NCBI GenBank assembly: GCA_023432225.1
Contig: JAEYUW010000044.1
Span: forward strand, 1 to 64,000
Length of the DNA stretch: 64,000 nucleotides
Direction of reading: 5' to 3'
From: Verrucomicrobiota bacterium
Lineage (GTDB): Bacteria; Verrucomicrobiota; Verrucomicrobiia; Opitutales; Opitutaceae
In this document: positions 8,648 to 17,799 of the stretch, piece after piece
Position numbering within the stretch: position 1 is the stretch's first letter
How the letters are laid out: the number at the start of each line of letters is the position of its first letter
Translations under genes and position numbers: made by a program
Notes under the pieces: model-generated
The model's input: the letters and a program-made list of their open reading frames with translations, nothing else
Told to the model about the DNA's origin: nothing
Database searches by the model: none

Positions 8648-8716
8648 TTAGCGGCGGTCTATGACCGCCGAAAGCGCGCGACACACGTTCGCTCGGCGGG
8701 CACAGACCGCCGCTAC
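8648..8716. repeat. REP pair (CGGCGGTC stem)
   Basis: TTAGCGGCGGTCTATGACCG opens (head mutated from GTAG to TTAG) and CACAGACCGCCGCTAC closes. It starts 11 bases after the PIG-L stop. Confidence 0.8.
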
Positions 8717-8785
8717 AGAAGCGGAGGCGCGTCACACACCTATTTTTTCGTGTCTCTTCGCGCCTCTTTGTGGCCAACTCCGCGC

Positions 8786-9199
8786 ATGGTCAAAAGCACC
8801 GGCACTTACCTCGGCGGGCTCAACTGTCAGCTCACGCACGGCCCGTCCGGCCAGACGATCGATACCGACGCTCCGAAGGACAACCAAGGCCGCGGCGCCG
8901 CGTTTTCGCCCACGGATTTGCTCTGCGCGTCCCTCGCGTCCTGCATGGTCACAACGATGGCCATCGCCGCGCGCAACCGTCTCGGCACCGACATTCCCGG
9001 CGTGAAGTGGGAAGTCTCCAAGGAGATGTCCACCGATGCCCCGCGCCGCATCGTGCGCATCGCCACGCAAATTTGGATGCCCTTTTCGAAAGCCAAAGAT
9101 CCGGAAGGCATCCTCGAGCGCGCCGCGCTGGCCTGTCCGGTGAAGAAAAGCCTCTCCGCCGAAGTCGATACGCCGGTGACGTTTCACTGGGCGGAGTAG
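8786..9199 (+). CDS. OsmC-family peroxiredoxin-like protein
   Basis: 137 residues from the ATG at 8786. Two family cysteines are in place: FSPTDLLCASLASCMVTTM (helix) and RAALACPVKKSLS (second redox block). OsmC/Ohr proteins reduce organic hydroperoxides. The spacing and SLASC pattern fit the OsmC/YhfA group better than Ohr. The TAG stop is formed by the GTAG of the following repeat, so the end WAE may have been defined by that insertion. Confidence 0.88.
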   Translation: MVKSTGTYLGGLNCQLTHGPSGQTIDTDAPKDNQGRGAAFSPTDLLCASLASCMVTTMAIAARNRLGTDIPGVKWEVSKEMSTDAPRRIVRIATQIWMPFSKAKDPEGILERAALACPVKKSLSAEVDTPVTFHWAE

Positions 9200-9288
9200 G
9201 GCCGGTTTTCAACCGGCCCAAATCGATCTCCATCGCGAGCGCCACGCACGAACGACGCCGAAATGGGCCGGTTCAAAACCGGCCCTAC
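9196..9288. repeat. REP pair (GGCCGG stem), overlaps osmC stop
   Basis: GTAGGGCCGGTTTTCAACCG opens and GGTTCAAAACCGGCCCTAC closes, with about 50 bases between. Bases 9197-9199 of the head are the osmC stop codon. Confidence 0.88.
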
Positions 9289-9299
9289 TCAGGCGCGCT

Positions 9300-9734
9300 T
9301 TACCGCCCCAGCTCGTAGCTACCGTTGAAGATTAGCTCCACGTCATCGACGTGGATGCGCACCTTGATCTTGCCGGTATGGTCGTTCGCCGGTTGCGCGC
9401 GGCCGGTGACCTTGCGCGGTTTGCCTTTGTGGTTCTTCGCGTCGCCGGTGAACTCCACCGTCTCGCCTTTCGCTAGCCGCGCGAGATCGGCGTCAGTCAC
9501 GGTGATCGTGATGTCGCCGTGTTCGCTCCACGGAAACCACGGGAAGACTTTCGCGTGGTAGGTGGACGACCACTGGTCGCCGCTGCGGGCAAACGTGGCC
9601 GTGGTCAGTGTGACGCTGCCGACGTAGATCGACGTCTTCATCGCGGGCACGTTCACGCGCGTGAACGGCGCCTCCGCTCCGCGAAGGTGCAGACAGGCGA
9701 ACACGCAAACGGCGAGCAGCGCGACGAAACGCAT
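9300..9734 (-). CDS. Secreted protein of unknown function
   Basis: 144 residues from the ATG at 9734. MRFVALLAVCVFACLHLRGAEA is a signal peptide with an AEA cleavage site. The mature part is beta-rich (SIYVGSVTLTTATFARSG, KIKVRIHVDDVELIFNGSY) and reads like a small periplasmic beta-sandwich. Its C-terminus sits directly next to a REP pair. I recognise no family. It is divergent from argH with 140 bases between. Confidence 0.6.
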   Translation of the reverse strand: MRFVALLAVCVFACLHLRGAEAPFTRVNVPAMKTSIYVGSVTLTTATFARSGDQWSSTYHAKVFPWFPWSEHGDITITVTDADLARLAKGETVEFTGDAKNHKGKPRKVTGRAQPANDHTGKIKVRIHVDDVELIFNGSYELGR

Positions 9735-9874
9735 GCCCGCACCATGCGCGCCGACTCGTCGGTCGCAAACCGGAACTCGCGCCACGTTCCGTGCCTCCAA
9801 TTCGGCCGCCGCATGGGCCACCGCCCCAAAATCTCGTTGCCACGCCGGACACCGGGAAGTTGCTTCGCTCTCCT

Positions 9875-11275
9875 ATGGCAAAGAAAGCCCAAGCCACGTG
9901 GGGCGGTCGGTTCTCGGCGGGTCCCGCCGAGCTGATGCTCAAGTTCAGCGAGTCGGTTTCCTTCGACTCGCGTCTCGCGCCGTTCGACATCCAGGGCAGC
10001 AAGGGCCACAGCGCCATGCTCGCGCACGTCGGCATCCTCACGGCCAAGGAGCGCGACGCGATCCACGCGGGCCTCAACGCCATTCTCGCCGAGATCCAGG
10101 CGGGCAAATTCAAATGGAGCACGCAGCTCGAAGACGTGCACATGAACATCGAGCAGGCGCTCACGCAGCGCGAGCCCGCCGCCGCCAAGCTCCACACCGC
10201 GCGCAGCCGCAACGACCAGGTCGCGACTGACATGCGCCTCTATTTCAAGGCCGCGTGCACCGACATCATCCAGCGCATCGACGCCGCGCAGCGCGCCATC
10301 CTCGCCGTCGCCGAAGCGAACCCTACCGTGCTGATCCCGGGCTACACGCACCTCCAGCGCGCGCAGCCGGTCTTCGTCGCGCACCACCTTTTCGCCTACC
10401 TCGAAATGCTCCAGCGCGATGCGGAGCGCTTCGTCGTCGTGCAGGATCACGCCAACTGGTGCCCGCTCGGCTCCGGCGCGATCGCGGGCACGACGCTGCC
10501 GATCGATCGAGAGTTCACCGCGAAACAACTCGGCTTCATCGACGACGCTGGCCGCCCGCGCGTCACGCAGAACAGCATGGACGCCGTCAGCGATCGCGAT
10601 CTCTACATCGAGTTCGCGTCCGCGTGCGCGCTCGTCGGCGTGCACCTCTCGCGCATGGCCGAGGACCTGATTCTCTGGATGAGCGCCGAGTTCAAGTTCG
10701 TCGACCTGCCCGACGCGTTCTGCACCGGCTCGAGCCTGATGCCGCAGAAGAAGAATCCCGATTCGATGGAACTCATCCGCGGCAAATCCGCGCGCTTGCA
10801 GGGCAATCTCCACACGCTCCTCACGCTCACGAAGGGCCTGCCGCTGACCTACAACCGCGACCTCCAGGAGGACAAGCCGCCGGTCTTCGACAGCCACGAT
10901 CAGACGGTGCTCTGCCTCGAAGTGCTCGCGGGCACGTTTGCCGGCATGACTTTCAACCAGGAGCGCTGTGCGACCGCCGTTGCCGATCCGGCGCTGCTCG
11001 CGACCGATCTCGCCGACTACCTCGTGCGCGCGGGTGTCGCCTTCCGCGAAGCGCATCACGCGGTCGGTGCCGTCGTGAAGCTCGCCGAGAAAAAGGGCGT
11101 GCCGCTCGACCGCCTGACCAACGCGGAAGTCGCCGCCGTGCACCCGAAGTTCGGCCCGGATTGGTCCGATTCGTTCGTGCTCCAAAAAGCGATGGCCCGC
11201 CGCACCGCCACCGGCATGCCTGGTCCCGCGCAGGTGAAGCGCCAGCTCGCGCGCTGGAAGAAGCTGCTCGGGTGA
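9875..11275 (+). CDS. argH: Argininosuccinate lyase
   Basis: 466 residues, normal length. WGGRFSAGPAELMLKFSES is the classic N-terminus, and the fumarase/lyase signature GSSLMPQKKNPDSMELIRGK carries the catalytic serine loop. Last step of arginine synthesis: argininosuccinate to arginine and fumarate. ATG at 9875 was chosen because the family starts shortly before WGGRF. No other arg gene lies nearby. Confidence 0.96.
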   Translation: MAKKAQATWGGRFSAGPAELMLKFSESVSFDSRLAPFDIQGSKGHSAMLAHVGILTAKERDAIHAGLNAILAEIQAGKFKWSTQLEDVHMNIEQALTQREPAAAKLHTARSRNDQVATDMRLYFKAACTDIIQRIDAAQRAILAVAEANPTVLIPGYTHLQRAQPVFVAHHLFAYLEMLQRDAERFVVVQDHANWCPLGSGAIAGTTLPIDREFTAKQLGFIDDAGRPRVTQNSMDAVSDRDLYIEFASACALVGVHLSRMAEDLILWMSAEFKFVDLPDAFCTGSSLMPQKKNPDSMELIRGKSARLQGNLHTLLTLTKGLPLTYNRDLQEDKPPVFDSHDQTVLCLEVLAGTFAGMTFNQERCATAVADPALLATDLADYLVRAGVAFREAHHAVGAVVKLAEKKGVPLDRLTNAEVAAVHPKFGPDWSDSFVLQKAMARRTATGMPGPAQVKRQLARWKKLLG

Positions 11276-11345
11276 GGTCGCGTCGTCGAAACCGGCGCGC
11301 AATCGCTCCATCACCCTCATGCCTGTCATTCTGAGCGCAGCGACA

Positions 11346-11413
11346 GTAGGGCCGGTTTCAAACCGGCCCCAATGCAGCGAGGATCGAATGGGCCAGTCAA
11401 AGACTGGCCCTAC
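11346..11413. repeat. REP pair (GGCCGG stem) preceded by a GTCATTCTGAGCG fragment
   Basis: GTAGGGCCGGTTTCAAACCG opens and GGCCAGTCAAAGACTGGCCCTAC closes, the second arm carrying compensated changes (CCAGTC/GACTGG). Just before it, TGTCATTCTGAGCGCAGCGA is a fragment of a different, widespread bacterial repeat. Confidence 0.8.
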
Positions 11414-11491
11414 GTTCGCGCTGCGAGAAGTCCTATTGGTTAGTGTGCATTAGTGGTTCCCTCCGACGCCTCTTTCTCCGTTTCCTCACCC

Positions 11492-13378
11492 ATGCCCCGC
11501 ATCCGCGTCCTCTCTGATCGCGTCGCGAATCAAATCGCGGCGGGTGAGGTCATCGAGCGGCCGGCCGCGGTGATCAAGGAACTCGTTGAGAACTCGCTCG
11601 ACGCCGGCGCAACGCGCGTCGAGGTCGAGTTCCGCCACGGTGGGCGCAGCTACATGCGCATCGAGGACAACGGCTGCGGCATGTCGAAGGACGACGCGCT
11701 GCTCTCGCTCGAGCGTCACGCGACCAGCAAGATCGTTGAGACCACCGATCTTGATTCGCTGCACTCGTTCGGCTTCCGCGGCGAAGCGCTGCCGTCGATC
11801 GCGAGCGTTTCTAAATTTGAACTGCAAACGCGTCCGGCCGATGCGCCCGCCGGCACCGAAGTGCTCGTGAACGGCGGTAAGCTCGTGCACGTGCGCGAGT
11901 GCGGCATCGCGCCCGGCACGCGCATCACCGTCACGCACCTTTTCAACGCCGTGCCCGCGCGCCGCAAGTTTCTCAAGAGCGACGCCACGGAGTCGGCGCA
12001 CATCATCCAGACCGTGCGCCTCTATGCGCTCTCGTGTCCGCAGACCGCGTTCACGTTGATCGAGGACGGACGCGTGCTGTTCCAGTCGCCCGCGTGCACG
12101 ACGCTCGAGGAACGCGTGGCCGAGATTTTCGGTCGGCAATTCACGACCGACTCGCTGTCCGTCGATGCGACCGAGGATGGCCTGCGTCTCACCGGACTCA
12201 TTGGCAAACCGGGCGTGTCGCGCGCGGCGCGGCACGAGATGATCACGTTCGTGAATCACCGCCCGGTCGATAGCCGCACGCTGAACTACGCGTTGATCGA
12301 ATCCTACACGACGTCGCTGCCGAAGGGGCGCTACCCGGTCGCGGTGCTGTTCCTCGAGATGAGCCCGATGGCGGTCGACGTGAACGTCCACCCCGCGAAA
12401 CGCGAAGTGCGCTTCCGCAGCGAGAGCGAGGTCCGAGGCTTCGTCATTCGCACGGTGCTGCAACGCCTGCGCGAGTTCGGCTTGGGCGCACCGGTCGTAG
12501 AAACGACTAGCCCGGAGAGCGCCGCCCGCAGCGCGGAGCGCCTCGCAGAATGGCAACGTGTGAGCACGTTCGCACCACAGCCGCCGGCCGCCCCGGCGTC
12601 GACGCCGATTGCGGATTTCGGATTGCGGAATGCGGATTCGGCCAGAGCGGGCTTGCCGCCCCAGGGTGAGAGCGCGACTCCTGCACTCGCACCTGCGCCA
12701 GCGCCTCTCCCGCGCGCGGAGGTCGCTGGTCATCTCGCTCCGCCACTGTCTCCACTCCGCACTCCGCAATCCGAAATCCGCAATCCCCCCAGCGCATCGC
12801 GCTTGGCGGGCTGGCGTTTTCTCGCCACGGCGCACGGCGATTTCGCGCTGTTCGAGTCACCCGCGGGAGTCGTCGTCGTCGATCGCCGCGCCGCGCACGA
12901 GCGCGTTTGGTTCGAGCGATTGCAGGCGCAGTTTGCCGGCGGAGGCGTCGAGAGTCAGTGCCTGCTCTTTGCCGTGCCGGTTGAACTCGATCCGGTCGCG
13001 AGCGCGATGCTGCTCGACAAGCTGAAGTGGCTCGCGCGCCACGGCGTCGAAGTGGCGGAGTTCGGCCGCAATTTCTTCCGCATCGAAGCGGTGCCGACCT
13101 GGCTCGAGCCGGAGGCGGCGGAGCGTTTCCTGCGCGACGTGCTCGCGTTGATGCGCGAAGGCCGCATCGACGAGCGCAACCCGCGCTTGGCCGACGACGA
13201 GTTTGCGCGTTTGGCCGCGCAGAAAGCAGTGCGTCTGCCGGAAACCGTTTCCGAAGCGGACGCGCTCGCTCTGGTCGCGCAGCTGTTCGCGTGCGCCCAG
13301 CCGCACACGAGCCCGGCGGGTCGGCCGACGCACTTCGAGCTGAGTCGCGGCGAACTGGCCCGGCGGTTTCAGCGCTGA
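11492..13378 (+). CDS. mutL: DNA mismatch repair protein MutL with repeat-derived linker
   Basis: 628 residues. The GHKL ATPase blocks are intact: IAAGEVIERPAAVIKELVEN, DNGCGM and SFGFRGEALPSIASV, up to about residue 340. The C-terminal dimerisation domain starts near residue 435 (LAGWRFLATAHGDFALF). No endonuclease DQHA(x)2E(x)4E motif is seen; the spot reads VVDRRAAHERVWFERL. Between the domains, residues about 372-431 are encoded by an in-frame inverted repeat whose typical translations IADFGLRNAD and PQSEIRNPPS betray intergenic origin. ATG 11492 is the family-like start (MPRIRVLSDRVANQ). MutL couples MutS recognition to repair. Confidence 0.94.
   Translation: MPRIRVLSDRVANQIAAGEVIERPAAVIKELVENSLDAGATRVEVEFRHGGRSYMRIEDNGCGMSKDDALLSLERHATSKIVETTDLDSLHSFGFRGEALPSIASVSKFELQTRPADAPAGTEVLVNGGKLVHVRECGIAPGTRITVTHLFNAVPARRKFLKSDATESAHIIQTVRLYALSCPQTAFTLIEDGRVLFQSPACTTLEERVAEIFGRQFTTDSLSVDATEDGLRLTGLIGKPGVSRAARHEMITFVNHRPVDSRTLNYALIESYTTSLPKGRYPVAVLFLEMSPMAVDVNVHPAKREVRFRSESEVRGFVIRTVLQRLREFGLGAPVVETTSPESAARSAERLAEWQRVSTFAPQPPAAPASTPIADFGLRNADSARAGLPPQGESATPALAPAPAPLPRAEVAGHLAPPLSPLRTPQSEIRNPPSASRLAGWRFLATAHGDFALFESPAGVVVVDRRAAHERVWFERLQAQFAGGGVESQCLLFAVPVELDPVASAMLLDKLKWLARHGVEVAEFGRNFFRIEAVPTWLEPEAAERFLRDVLALMREGRIDERNPRLADDEFARLAAQKAVRLPETVSEADALALVAQLFACAQPHTSPAGRPTHFELSRGELARRFQR
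12607..12786. repeat. AATCCGCAATCC-type inverted repeat pair inside mutL
   Basis: Left arm GATTGCGGATTTCGGATTGC runs on to 12640; right arm CCGCAATCCGAAATCCGCAA sits in 12752-12786. The unit is 180 bases, exactly 60 codons, and keeps the mutL frame. Near-identical arms occur in non-coding DNA at 33418-33525. Confidence 0.85.
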
Positions 13379-13398
13379 GTTGTTGGGCTCGGCCTCGC

Positions 13399-13469
13399 GT
13401 AGAGCCTCGCCCGCGAGCGTGGCGCGTGTCGCGATCGAGAATGAGGCCTCACACGAGGTGAGGCCCTAC
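13399..13469. repeat. REP-like pair (GAGGC stem)
   Basis: GTAGAGCCTCGCCCGCGAG opens; ATGAGGCCTCACACGAGGTG then AGGCCCTAC closes. The arms are diverged but the GTAG/CTAC ends are kept. Confidence 0.6.
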
Positions 13470-13622
13470 GGTCCGACATCCGCGCGGCGCGCGACATCCG
13501 GCAAAGCTCCGCCCGTGGATGCGGAGATTTCTTAGTCCTTCCGGAAAATTCCGACCTGATACGCTCCCAGCAGGAATCGCGCCTTGCGCCGCTGCGCGCT
13601 TCAGCTGTTGGATGCGCCCGCC

Positions 13623-16118
13623 ATGTCCGCGCCCACACCTGCCAAATCGAAGTCCAAATCCGCCCGCAAAGCGCTCAGTCCGGAAGCGGCCAATTTGCAG
13701 CGGTCCATCCTGCACTACCTGAAATACAAGATGGGACGCGAACCGGAGTCGGCCACGCGGCGCGATTGGTGGATCGCGACGGCGACGGCCATTCGCGATC
13801 GCATGATCGAGCGCGGACTCGACACCTACAAGGCGCACCGTGTCGGCAACGTCCGCCGCGTTTACTACCTCTCGCTCGAGTATCTCATCGGCCGCCTGAT
13901 GATTAATAATCTCATCAACCTCGGCCTGCACGAACCGCTCATCGAGGCGCTCGCTGACATCGGTCAGGACTTTGAAGTAATCCGGGCGCAGGAGGAAGAC
14001 ATGGGTCTCGGCAACGGCGGCCTCGGTCGTCTCGCGGCGTGCTACCTCGATTCGATGTCGACGATGGATCTGCCTGCGGTCGGCTACGGCATCCATTACG
14101 AGTTCGGCCTGTTCCGCCAGGAATTCGTCAACGGCCACCAAGTCGAACATCCCGACAACTGGCTCATCTACGGTGCGCCGTGGGAGTTGGTGCGTCCGGA
14201 ATTCACGCAGCCCGTCCGCCTCTTCGGCCGGTGCGAACAGATCTTCGACGATCTCGGCAACTTCAAGTGGCGCTGGGTCGACACCAAGACAATCCTCGGC
14301 TTCCCGTTCGACATTCCCGTCGTCGGCTACGGCACGAAGACGGTGAACATTCTCCGCCTCTGGGCTTCGAAGGCCACGGAGGACTTCGACCTGAAAACCT
14401 TCAATGAGGGCGGCTACATCGAGGCCGTGCGCGAGAAGGCCTACGGCGAGACGATCTCGAAGGTCCTTTACCCGAACGACAAGACGGAGAACGGCAAGGA
14501 GCTGCGCCTCGTGCAGCAGTATTTCTTCGTGACGTGCTCGCTGCGCGACATCATCCGCCGGCACTTCGCGAACGCGGCGAACGGGTGGGACAACTTCGCT
14601 GACAAGGTCGCGATCCAGCTTAACGACACGCACCCGGCCCTCGCCGTCGTGGAGCTCATGCGCATCCTCCTCGACGAGGAAGGCATCGCGTTCGACCGCG
14701 CGTGGAGCATCGTGACGAAAGTCTTCGCCTACACGAATCACACGCTGCTGCCCGAGGCGCTCGAGCGTTGGAGCGTGCCGCTGTTCCAGCGCGTGCTGCC
14801 GCGTCATCTGCTCATCGTCTACGAGATAAACGCGCACCTCATGACGCTGTGCGAAACGAAATGGCCCGGCGACAACGAGAAGAAGCGCGTCGTCTCTCTC
14901 ATCGAGGAAGGCGGCTCGCGCTACGTGCGCATGGCGAATCTCTCGGTCGTCGGCTCCTTCGCCGTCAACGGCGTCGCCGAACTCCACACGCGGCTCCTGC
15001 GCGCACAACTCTTCCCGGAGTTCGACGAGCTCTACCCGGGCAAATTCATCAACGTCACCAACGGCATCACGCCGCGCCGCTGGCTCCGCGCCTGCAATCC
15101 GCGTCTCTCCGCACTGATCAATTCCAAGATCGGCGACGCCTGGCCGCGCGACCTCGACCAGCTCAAGAAGCTCGAGAAATGGGCCGACGATCCGAAGTTC
15201 CATGACGAGTTCATGGCGATCAAACGCCTGAACAAGCTCGACCTCGCCACGATCATCAAACGCGACTGCGGCGTCGACGTCTCGCCCGACGCGCTCTTCG
15301 ACGTGCAGATCAAGCGTCTGCACGAATACAAGCGCCAGCATCTCAACCTGCTTCACATCCTCGCGCTCTACCGCCGCCTGGTGCAGAACCCCGACCTCGA
15401 CATCGTGCCGCGCGTGTTCGTCTTCGCCGCGAAGGCCGCGCCGGGCTACGACCTCGCAAAGGCGATCATCAAATCGATCAACGCCGTCGCTGCGCGCGTG
15501 AATCATGACCCGCGCGTGAACGGGAAACTCAAAGTCGTTTTCCTGCCGAACTACCGCGTCTCGCTCGCCTCGCGCATCATCCCGGCCGCCGATCTCTCCG
15601 AGCAAATCTCCACTGCGGGCAAGGAAGCCTCCGGCACCGGCAACATGAAGCTGGCGCTCAACGGTTCGCTCACGATCGGCACGCTCGACGGCGCCAACGT
15701 CGAGATCGGCGAGGAAGTCGGCGACGAAAACATCTTCATCTTCGGCATGACCGTGGAGCAGGTGCAGGCGCTCCGCGCGAAGGGCTACAACCCGTGGGAC
15801 TACTACAACGCCGACGAAGAACTCCGCGCCGTGCTCGACTGGCTCGGCTCCGATTACTTCGTGCCCGGCGAGTCGCCGAATCTCCCTGCGATGGTCCGCG
15901 CCAGCATGCTCGAAGGTGGCGATCCCTACATGGTGCTCGCCGACTTCCGTGCCTACAGCGATGCGCAGGCGAAAGTCGATGCCGCCTACCGCGACAAGCG
16001 TCGCTGGGCGCGCATGGCGATTCTCAACACCGCGCGGGTCGGCAAGTTCTCCAGCGATCGTTCGATCGGCGAATACGCCGACAAGATCTGGAAAATCAAA
16101 CCAATCACCGTCGCGTAA
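13623..16118 (+). CDS. glgP: Glycogen/alpha-glucan phosphorylase
   Basis: 831 residues, the standard GT35 length. Family blocks: LSLEYLIGRLMINNL, LGNGGLGRLAACYLDSM, and the pyridoxal-phosphate lysine (about residue 676) in EASGTGNMKLALNGSL. It releases glucose-1-phosphate from glycogen or maltodextrin. The ATG at 13623 begins a short basic leader (SAPTPAKSKSKSARK) before the core. No other glg gene is adjacent. A GTAG hairpin starts 2 bases after the stop. Confidence 0.96.
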   Translation: MSAPTPAKSKSKSARKALSPEAANLQRSILHYLKYKMGREPESATRRDWWIATATAIRDRMIERGLDTYKAHRVGNVRRVYYLSLEYLIGRLMINNLINLGLHEPLIEALADIGQDFEVIRAQEEDMGLGNGGLGRLAACYLDSMSTMDLPAVGYGIHYEFGLFRQEFVNGHQVEHPDNWLIYGAPWELVRPEFTQPVRLFGRCEQIFDDLGNFKWRWVDTKTILGFPFDIPVVGYGTKTVNILRLWASKATEDFDLKTFNEGGYIEAVREKAYGETISKVLYPNDKTENGKELRLVQQYFFVTCSLRDIIRRHFANAANGWDNFADKVAIQLNDTHPALAVVELMRILLDEEGIAFDRAWSIVTKVFAYTNHTLLPEALERWSVPLFQRVLPRHLLIVYEINAHLMTLCETKWPGDNEKKRVVSLIEEGGSRYVRMANLSVVGSFAVNGVAELHTRLLRAQLFPEFDELYPGKFINVTNGITPRRWLRACNPRLSALINSKIGDAWPRDLDQLKKLEKWADDPKFHDEFMAIKRLNKLDLATIIKRDCGVDVSPDALFDVQIKRLHEYKRQHLNLLHILALYRRLVQNPDLDIVPRVFVFAAKAAPGYDLAKAIIKSINAVAARVNHDPRVNGKLKVVFLPNYRVSLASRIIPAADLSEQISTAGKEASGTGNMKLALNGSLTIGTLDGANVEIGEEVGDENIFIFGMTVEQVQALRAKGYNPWDYYNADEELRAVLDWLGSDYFVPGESPNLPAMVRASMLEGGDPYMVLADFRAYSDAQAKVDAAYRDKRRWARMAILNTARVGKFSSDRSIGEYADKIWKIKPITVA

Positions 16119-16119
16119 G

Positions 16120-16142
16120 GTAGCGCCGGCATCCCTGCCGGC
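16120..16142. repeat. Single REP hairpin (CGCCGGC stem)
   Basis: GTAGCGCCGGCATCCCTGCC plus GGC, immediately after the glgP stop. Same family as 20853 and 52691. Confidence 0.75.
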
Positions 16143-16182
16143 CTGCGTGCGGAATTGCTCCGCGGCGTCATGCCGTCGCCTT

Positions 16183-16263
16183 GTAGCAGCCGACGTAAGG
16201 AGGCTGAAGAACGCGCACACACTCGGCACAGACTGCGCGCAGCCTCCTCGCGTCGACTGCTAC
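16183..16263. repeat. REP-like pair (CAGCCGACG stem)
   Basis: GTAGCAGCCGACGTAAGGAG opens; CAGCCTCCTCGCGTCGACTG then CTAC closes. Another stem sequence with the same GTAG/CTAC ends. Confidence 0.65.
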
Positions 16264-16294
16264 GTGGAAGCCCGCGCGCACCGCTACTTGCCGT

Positions 16295-16810
16295 TCACCG
16301 CTTGTTTTTCTGCCGCCACTGCCACGGCGGCGTCGGCGCCTTGTCCTGCCACACGCCGAGCTTTTGCTCCCGCGCGCGGCGCTCGAGCATCTCCATCGTG
16401 CTGTCCTTCGGATAAAGCCGCTTATACCACCAGCCCCAGCCGGCCGCGACGATGTCCTCATTGAGCGAGCGACCGCCGCGATACCGCACGTCGCCGACGA
16501 GACGGCCGTAGTTGTCGAGTGTCTTCGCGGTGATGCGCACCTCCGCGCCGAGCACCTTGGTTTCCGTGAATTGTTTGGCCTGCACGCCGCGTTCCTGGTG
16601 CAGCTCGGGCGCGTCCAGCCGCGCGAGTCGGACTTCGTAGATGTCGGGCCCTTTTTGCACCTCGAGCGAATCACCGTCCTTCACCTTCACGACCCGCGCG
16701 GTGAAATCCCGCAAGCTCACCGGCGCGCGCCGCGTGCGGGCTTCGAGCACCGGCGCGGCGCACAGCGCCAGCGCCAAAAGCAGGAAAACGATGCGCGACG
16801 GAGTCTTCAC
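16295..16810 (-). CDS. Secreted staphylococcal-nuclease-like endonuclease
   Basis: 171 residues. MKTPSRIVFLLLALALCAAP is a signal peptide. The SNase fold follows: VVKVKDGDSLEV, then VRLARLDAPE with the catalytic Arg and Glu, and DNYGRLVGDV with the second catalytic Arg. A C-terminal WGWWYKRLYP segment and WQWRQKNKR tail complete the family. Expected Ca-dependent nuclease acting outside the cytoplasm. All three catalytic residues of the classical enzyme have counterparts, so it should be active. Confidence 0.88.
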   Translation of the reverse strand: MKTPSRIVFLLLALALCAAPVLEARTRRAPVSLRDFTARVVKVKDGDSLEVQKGPDIYEVRLARLDAPELHQERGVQAKQFTETKVLGAEVRITAKTLDNYGRLVGDVRYRGGRSLNEDIVAAGWGWWYKRLYPKDSTMEMLERRAREQKLGVWQDKAPTPPWQWRQKNKR

Positions 16811-16859
16811 GGATCGGGCGCGGAGCGTAGCGATGAGGCGACGCTTGCCGAGTCCGAAG

Positions 16860-16952
16860 GTAGGGCCGGCTTCAGCCGGCCCAATCGGATTCTCCGTTAC
16901 AGCGTTCGCCCGCGAGTTCCGTCCGAGCGGGACCGGCTGAAGCCGGTCCTAC
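16860..16952. repeat. REP pair (GGCCGGCTTCAG stem)
   Basis: GTAGGGCCGGCTTCAGCCGG opens and ACCGGCTGAAGCCGGTCCTAC closes, between the nuclease gene and proB. Confidence 0.85.
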
Positions 16953-17022
16953 TCACGCCCTCGGGGCTATGCCACCTTTCGCCCTTGCCGGGCCCGCCAG
17001 CCCGGGCGAATTTCCGACTCCC

Positions 17023-17799
17023 ATGGCAGCGCGTCCGCAACGCATCATCCTCAAGTTCGGCTCCGGTATTCTCACGAATCCGAAGGGCAATGCGCTCGAT
17101 CGCCGCCAATTTGCCCGCCTCAGCGCCGAAGTGGCCGCCCTCGTCCGCGCCGGTCACGAGTGCTTGATCGTTTCCTCCGGCGCCGTCGCGGCCGGCATGG
17201 CTGCGCTGGGGCTCGCCGAGCGCCCGAAAAATCTCGCCGCGAAACAGGGCTGCGCCGCCGTCGGCCAAGCCCGCCTCATGCAGCTTTACGCGGCGATGTT
17301 CGCGAAGCACCGGCTGACGGTGGCGCAATTGCTCCTCACGCACGGCGACCTCGACAGCCGCACCAGCTACGCGAATGCCCGCAACACGCTCGCGCAGCTC
17401 TTCGCGCGCGGTGACGTTGTCCCGATCATCAACGAAAACGATTCCGTCGCCGTCGAGGAACTCAACTTCGGTGACAACGACCGGCTCTCCGCCGAAGTCG
17501 CGTTGCTCGTGCAAGCCGACCGCCTCTTTCTCCTCACGAGTGTCGACGGCGTGCTCGACGCCGACGGGAAAGTCGTGCCCGAGGTGCGCGACATCGCGAG
17601 CGTCACCGGCTTCGTGCGGCAGGAAAAAGGGCGCCTGTCGGTCGGCGGCATGACCACGAAACTCCAAGCCGTGAACATCGCCGCACAGGGCGGCGTGCGC
17701 GCGCAGATTCTCAACGGCCGCACGCCCGGCCTGCTCAAGGCGGCGCTGGCCGGCGAACGCGTCGGCACCGTCTTCCCGGCGCGCCGCTCATCCTCGTGA
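17023..17799 (+). CDS. proB: Glutamate 5-kinase, short form
   Basis: 258 residues. Amino-acid kinase fold: IILKFGSGILTN, VSSGAVAAGM, INENDSVAVEELNFGDND and a KLQAVNIA segment. It phosphorylates glutamate, the first and normally proline-inhibited step of proline synthesis. The C-terminal PUA domain of the E. coli enzyme is absent, as in several other phyla, so feedback behaviour may differ. ATG at 17023 chosen over an upstream option that would add Pro/Gly-rich sequence. Its TGA overlaps the GTG start of proA. Confidence 0.93.
   Translation: MAARPQRIILKFGSGILTNPKGNALDRRQFARLSAEVAALVRAGHECLIVSSGAVAAGMAALGLAERPKNLAAKQGCAAVGQARLMQLYAAMFAKHRLTVAQLLLTHGDLDSRTSYANARNTLAQLFARGDVVPIINENDSVAVEELNFGDNDRLSAEVALLVQADRLFLLTSVDGVLDADGKVVPEVRDIASVTGFVRQEKGRLSVGGMTTKLQAVNIAAQGGVRAQILNGRTPGLLKAALAGERVGTVFPARRSSS

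Noticed and set aside
13449..16229. Long antisense open frame opposite glgP (over 900 codons)
   Set aside because: glgP has complete family motifs; the antisense frame is a by-product of high GC with low-complexity, Arg/Glu-rich translation.
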